Source: Desulfobacterales bacterium (GTDB lineage Bacteria > Desulfobacterota > Desulfobacteria > Desulfobacterales > C00003106). Taken from it: a DNA stretch of 8,396 nt. Within the stretch, counting starts at the first letter, position 1. Each line of letters opens with the position of its first letter. The position numbers and the translations under genes are program-made. This document shows positions 5,167-8,396 of the stretch, piece after piece. The notes under the pieces were generated by a model, which ran no database searches, was not told the origin of the DNA, and saw nothing but the letters and a program-made list of their open reading frames with translations. The stretch lies in the NCBI GenBank assembly GCA_030672555.1, contig DAOVGD010000157.1:1-8396 (forward strand), in the 5' to 3' direction.

Positions 5167-8100
5167 AGCACTCAATAAAAACATTACGCTCCGCTCTTCC
5201 CCAAATCACCTACCCTTCCCATCTCCCTATCTTTGAAAAACGGGATGTCATTGTTAAGGCGATTAAAGAACACCAGACGCTTGTCATTACCGGAGAGACA
5301 GGATCCGGAAAGAGCACACAGATACCAAAGATGTGCCTGGAGGCAGGACGGGGCATTTTCGGCAAAATCGGCATCACACAACCCCGGCGGGTGGCTGCCA
5401 CCTCTATTGCCGGACAGATCGCGCGAGAGCTAAAAGATCAGACAGGAAAGGCTGTAGGGTATAAAATTCGGTTTCAGGATAAGACCTCGCCGCATACATA
5501 TATCAAGATAATGACCGATGGAATCCTATTAGCCGAAACCCAATCCGACCGGCATCTGAACCAGTACGACACGATCATCATTGACGAGGCCCATGAACGG
5601 AATCTTAATATCGACTTTCTCCTCGGGATATTAAGACAGCTCTTTAAAAAGCGAAAAGACCTTAAACTGATCATAACCTCCGCAACCATTGATACGGAAA
5701 AATTCTCCAAGGCCTTCAACAATGCCCCCATTATCGAGGTCACCGGCAGGATGTACCCTGTGGAAGTTCGCTATCGTCCAATCGATAGCGAACTGGAGGA
5801 GCAAGGGGATATCACCTTTGTTGACGCGGCCGTACAGGCGGTCAAGGAGCTGCGACACGAAAAGAAATTCGGTGATATCCTGATCTTTATGCCCACGGAA
5901 AGGGACATTCGGGAGACCGTGGAACTGCTTCAAGCCCGGAACTTGAAAAATACGATTATTCTTCCTCTGTACGGCCGATTGACCTCAGGAGAACAGAACA
6001 GGATCTTTCGGAGTTTCCCCCAACAAAAGATCGTGGTTGCGACCAATATTGCGGAGACCTCCCTGACAATACCCGGAATCAAGTATGTCATTGATACAGG
6101 GCTTGCCCGAATTGCGCGGTACAGTCCGCGTCTTAGGATACAGAGCCTCCCGATTGAACGTATATCCCGGAGCAGCGCCGACCAGCGAAAAGGACGATGC
6201 GGGCGGATGGAGTCCGGGGTCTGTATTCGGCTCTATGCGGAAGACGACTTTGAGTCCAGGCCGGTCTTCACCCTGCCTGAAATCCTCCGTTCCAATCTTG
6301 CCGAGGTTATTCTTCGAATGAAATCGTTACAATTGGCGGATGTTAAGAAATTCCCTTTTATAGACTCGCCGTCTAAAAACGCCGTTAAGGACGGCTATGC
6401 CATCCTGAAAGAGTTAGGCGCCCTCAATGCAAAGGGACAATTGATACCACTGGGAAGAACAATGGCCCGGCTTCCCATGGATCCGAGAATCGCGCGAATG
6501 ACGATTGAAGCCAAAAAAGAAATAGCCCTTCGAGAGGTCCTGATCATCGCCTCGGCGCTGAGCGTGCGTGATCCCAGAGAGCGACCGGCAGAAAAACAGA
6601 CCCAGGCCGACCAGATGCAGGCCAAGTTTAAGGACCCGCAGTCCGACTTTTTAAGTTACCTGAGGCTGTGGGACGCGTATCACGACACCTGGAAGACGCT
6701 AAAAACACAGAACAAGATGCGCAAGTTTTGTAAAAAACACTTCCTCTCTTACATCCGAATGCGTGAGTGGATTGATATCCATCAGGAGATAGCCTCGATT
6801 CTTGCTGATCTGGGAGGATATCCTGCAAACAAGGCCCCTGCAGACTATGAAAGTATTCATCGTTCTATTGTAAGCGGCTACTTGAGTAATATTGCTGTTA
6901 AAAAGGAGAAAAATGAATATCTGGCAGCAAAAAACCGATCTGTGAACATCTTTCCCGGCTCTGGAATCTTCAAAAAAGGACAACGTTGGATTGTGGCTGC
7001 GGAGATGGTAGAGACATCTAAGCTATTCGCCCGGACGGTTGCCAATATTGATGTTGCGTGGCTCGAAAAACTGGGTGGACATCTCTGCCGTTCTTCGTAT
7101 TCTGAGCCGCATTGGGAAAAAAAACGCGGCGAAGTTGTCGCTTATGGAAAGAAAACCCTGTTTGGTCTTCCGATTGTGGAAAAACGAAAGGTCGGCTACG
7201 GCAAAATAAATCCCGAAGCGGCAAACGAGATCTTCATCCGTTCAGCTCTCATCGAAGGGGATATAAATCGAACCTATCCCTTTCTGCAACACAATCAGAA
7301 GCTGATCTCAAGTATTGAGGACCTTGAAAATAAAACCCGGAAGCGGAATCTCCTGGCGGACGAAGAGGCGATGTTTCAATTTTATGCGGAACGGATCAAA
7401 GGGTTCAGCAATATTCGCAGCTTCAATAAGTTACTCAAGGAAAAAAGCGATGACCGATTCCTCAAAATGCGCGAGGAAGACCTGCTGATCGAAGAACCAG
7501 ACAGGGATAAGCTCAAACAGCTTCCGGACCACTTAAGGATAGGGGACCATAAATTAAAGCTGACTTACTTCTTTAATCCCGCACACGAAGAAGATGGGAT
7601 AACCCTGGTAATTCCCCAGGATATTGTACACATCGTCCCCCATGAACCTCTTGAATGGCTTGTGCCCGGACTCCTGGAAGAAAAAATCGCTGTTCTCTTA
7701 AAGGGACTTCCCCGGTCGATTAGAAGAAACTTTGTGCCAATCGCCCGTTACGCCAAAGAGATCGCAAATGAACTCCCAAAATCCCATGAGTCGTTTTACA
7801 CCTGTGTTGAAAGGCATATCCGAAAACGCTACGGTATTAAGATCACACGAGATATCTGGCCTCTGGAACTCCCTTCCCCCCATCTTATGATGCGATTTTC
7901 AGTGGTTGACGGCAAAGGCAAGGAGATCGCAAGCGGACGAGATCTTCAAAGGCTTTCCAGGGACATCCCGGAAGGGAAAAAAGATTCTCGGTGGGAGGCC
8001 GCACAAAAGCGCTGGGAACGATCCGGTATTATCTCCTGGGACTTTGGTGAACTCCCGAAAAAGGTGGGCCTTGATTCGCAAGAGGCGGATATATCTCTGT

Positions 8101-8396
8101 TTGCCTACCCGGGGCTTCAAGCAGAAGAAGACTCTGTTGCGGTCCGACTATTCAGATCTCCTGAAGAGGCAGACAAGGCAAGCCGTCAGGGGATCATCCT
8201 GCTCTATTCGCTCTATTTTGCTGATGAATTGAAACACATGCAAAATGCGCTTTTTATACCAAAGGATATGGAGAGACTCTGCAAGCCGTTCGGCACAGCC
8301 AAAAAATTCAACCGGTCCATGTTTGAGTGCGTAAAACGACATCTGTTCGATGTAAAGGATACGATCATCCGCAGTGAGGCCGAATTCTTACACAAG
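5163..8396 (+). CDS. hrpA: ATP-dependent RNA helicase HrpA (DEAH family), C-terminus cut by window
   Basis: The frame is open for 1078 codons from ATG 5163 to the right edge. HrpA is usually about 1300 residues, so the last 200 or so are missing. Helicase motifs in order are Walker A GETGSGKST (44-52), TQPRRVAA (72-79), DEAH (141-144), SAT (173-175), TNIAETSLTI (294-303), and QRKGRCGR (341-348). The last differs from the QRxGRAGR of most DEAH helicases and is typical of bacterial HrpA. A winged-helix/ratchet region (about 370-500) follows. Next comes the OB-fold region (about 595-700) with AAEMVETSKLFARTVA and SSYSEPHWEKK, then the HrpA-specific DUF3418 region with EWLVPGLLEEK (831-841) and KGLPRSIRRNFVP (847-859). 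GGGA-like sequence (5152-5155) lies 7 bases before the start, which overlaps the methyltransferase stop as ATGA. E. coli HrpA has been linked to mRNA processing and rescue of stalled ribosomes. The rRNA methyltransferase neighbour fits a ribosome-related role. Confidence 0.97.
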   Translation, partial: MKHSIKTLRSALPQITYPSHLPIFEKRDVIVKAIKEHQTLVITGETGSGKSTQIPKMCLEAGRGIFGKIGITQPRRVAATSIAGQIARELKDQTGKAVGYKIRFQDKTSPHTYIKIMTDGILLAETQSDRHLNQYDTIIIDEAHERNLNIDFLLGILRQLFKKRKDLKLIITSATIDTEKFSKAFNNAPIIEVTGRMYPVEVRYRPIDSELEEQGDITFVDAAVQAVKELRHEKKFGDILIFMPTERDIRETVELLQARNLKNTIILPLYGRLTSGEQNRIFRSFPQQKIVVATNIAETSLTIPGIKYVIDTGLARIARYSPRLRIQSLPIERISRSSADQRKGRCGRMESGVCIRLYAEDDFESRPVFTLPEILRSNLAEVILRMKSLQLADVKKFPFIDSPSKNAVKDGYAILKELGALNAKGQLIPLGRTMARLPMDPRIARMTIEAKKEIALREVLIIASALSVRDPRERPAEKQTQADQMQAKFKDPQSDFLSYLRLWDAYHDTWKTLKTQNKMRKFCKKHFLSYIRMREWIDIHQEIASILADLGGYPANKAPADYESIHRSIVSGYLSNIAVKKEKNEYLAAKNRSVNIFPGSGIFKKGQRWIVAAEMVETSKLFARTVANIDVAWLEKLGGHLCRSSYSEPHWEKKRGEVVAYGKKTLFGLPIVEKRKVGYGKINPEAANEIFIRSALIEGDINRTYPFLQHNQKLISSIEDLENKTRKRNLLADEEAMFQFYAERIKGFSNIRSFNKLLKEKSDDRFLKMREEDLLIEEPDRDKLKQLPDHLRIGDHKLKLTYFFNPAHEEDGITLVIPQDIVHIVPHEPLEWLVPGLLEEKIAVLLKGLPRSIRRNFVPIARYAKEIANELPKSHESFYTCVERHIRKRYGIKITRDIWPLELPSPHLMMRFSVVDGKGKEIASGRDLQRLSRDIPEGKKDSRWEAAQKRWERSGIISWDFGELPKKVGLDSQEADISLFAYPGLQAEEDSVAVRLFRSPEEADKASRQGIILLYSLYFADELKHMQNALFIPKDMERLCKPFGTAKKFNRSMFECVKRHLFDVKDTIIRSEAEFLHK

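Noticed and set aside
5631..5933. 100-codon open frame on the minus strand
   Set aside because: It lies inside hrpA between conserved helicase motifs and has no independent coding evidence.
6699..6983. 94-codon open frame on the minus strand with a Phe-rich hydrophobic stretch
   Set aside because: It is antisense to the hrpA region just before its OB fold, and the apparent hydrophobicity comes from Lys- and Glu-rich plus-strand codons.
7906..8232. 108-codon open frame on the plus strand
   Set aside because: It is a shifted frame inside hrpA. The hrpA frame continues uninterrupted through the DUF3418 region, so this is neither a frameshift nor a new gene.

Overview
The window looks like chromosomal DNA of a Gram-negative bacterium, most probably an uncultured member of the Desulfobacterota (former Deltaproteobacteria). 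The lineage is an inference. It rests on a TraF-type outer-membrane barrel, a class IV adenylate-cyclase-like CYTH gene, HrpA, moderate GC, and short palindromic intergenic repeats of the 'gccacgaat...' and 'aattgaggg...' kinds that I associate from memory with such genomes. No rRNA, tRNA, CRISPR array, transposase, integrase or phage gene is visible.

Layout. Positions 1-785 hold the 3' part of a TraF-like outer-membrane protein gene (+). Positions 786-982 lie between convergent genes and carry tandem and inverted 'aattgagggatt' repeats plus a strong palindrome. Positions 983-1837 (-) encode a membrane protein with both alpha-repeat motifs of the Ca2+/cation antiporter family. It seems to stop two helices early, with its stop codon at the edge of the repeat. 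Positions 1838-2061 are non-coding and contain the first copy of a roughly 110-bp palindromic element. A good sigma70-type promoter (2062-2091) then precedes a small single-helix membrane protein gene (2117-2485), which overlaps a CYTH triphosphate-enzyme gene (2478-3080). A second copy of the element, in opposite orientation, lies at 3086-3193, followed by a perfect TATAAT.

From 3218 to the right edge there is a tightly packed set of three genes: an endonuclease/exonuclease/phosphatase-fold enzyme (3218-3982), a THUMP-containing RlmL-type RNA methyltransferase (3979-5166), and the DEAH helicase HrpA (5163 to the edge, 1078 codons visible, C-terminus missing). Each junction is a 4-base ATGA overlap, so the three are almost certainly one operon with translational coupling. 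The methyltransferase and HrpA both point to rRNA or ribosome maintenance; the nuclease-fold enzyme could act on RNA, DNA or a phosphoester.

Most of the window is ordinary housekeeping or accessory gene content. The least explained parts are the inverted pair of palindromic elements bracketing the membrane-protein/CYTH pair, the apparent truncation of the antiporter at a repeat, and the nuclease-methyltransferase-helicase operon. I see no clear evidence of a wholly new defence or mobile system.
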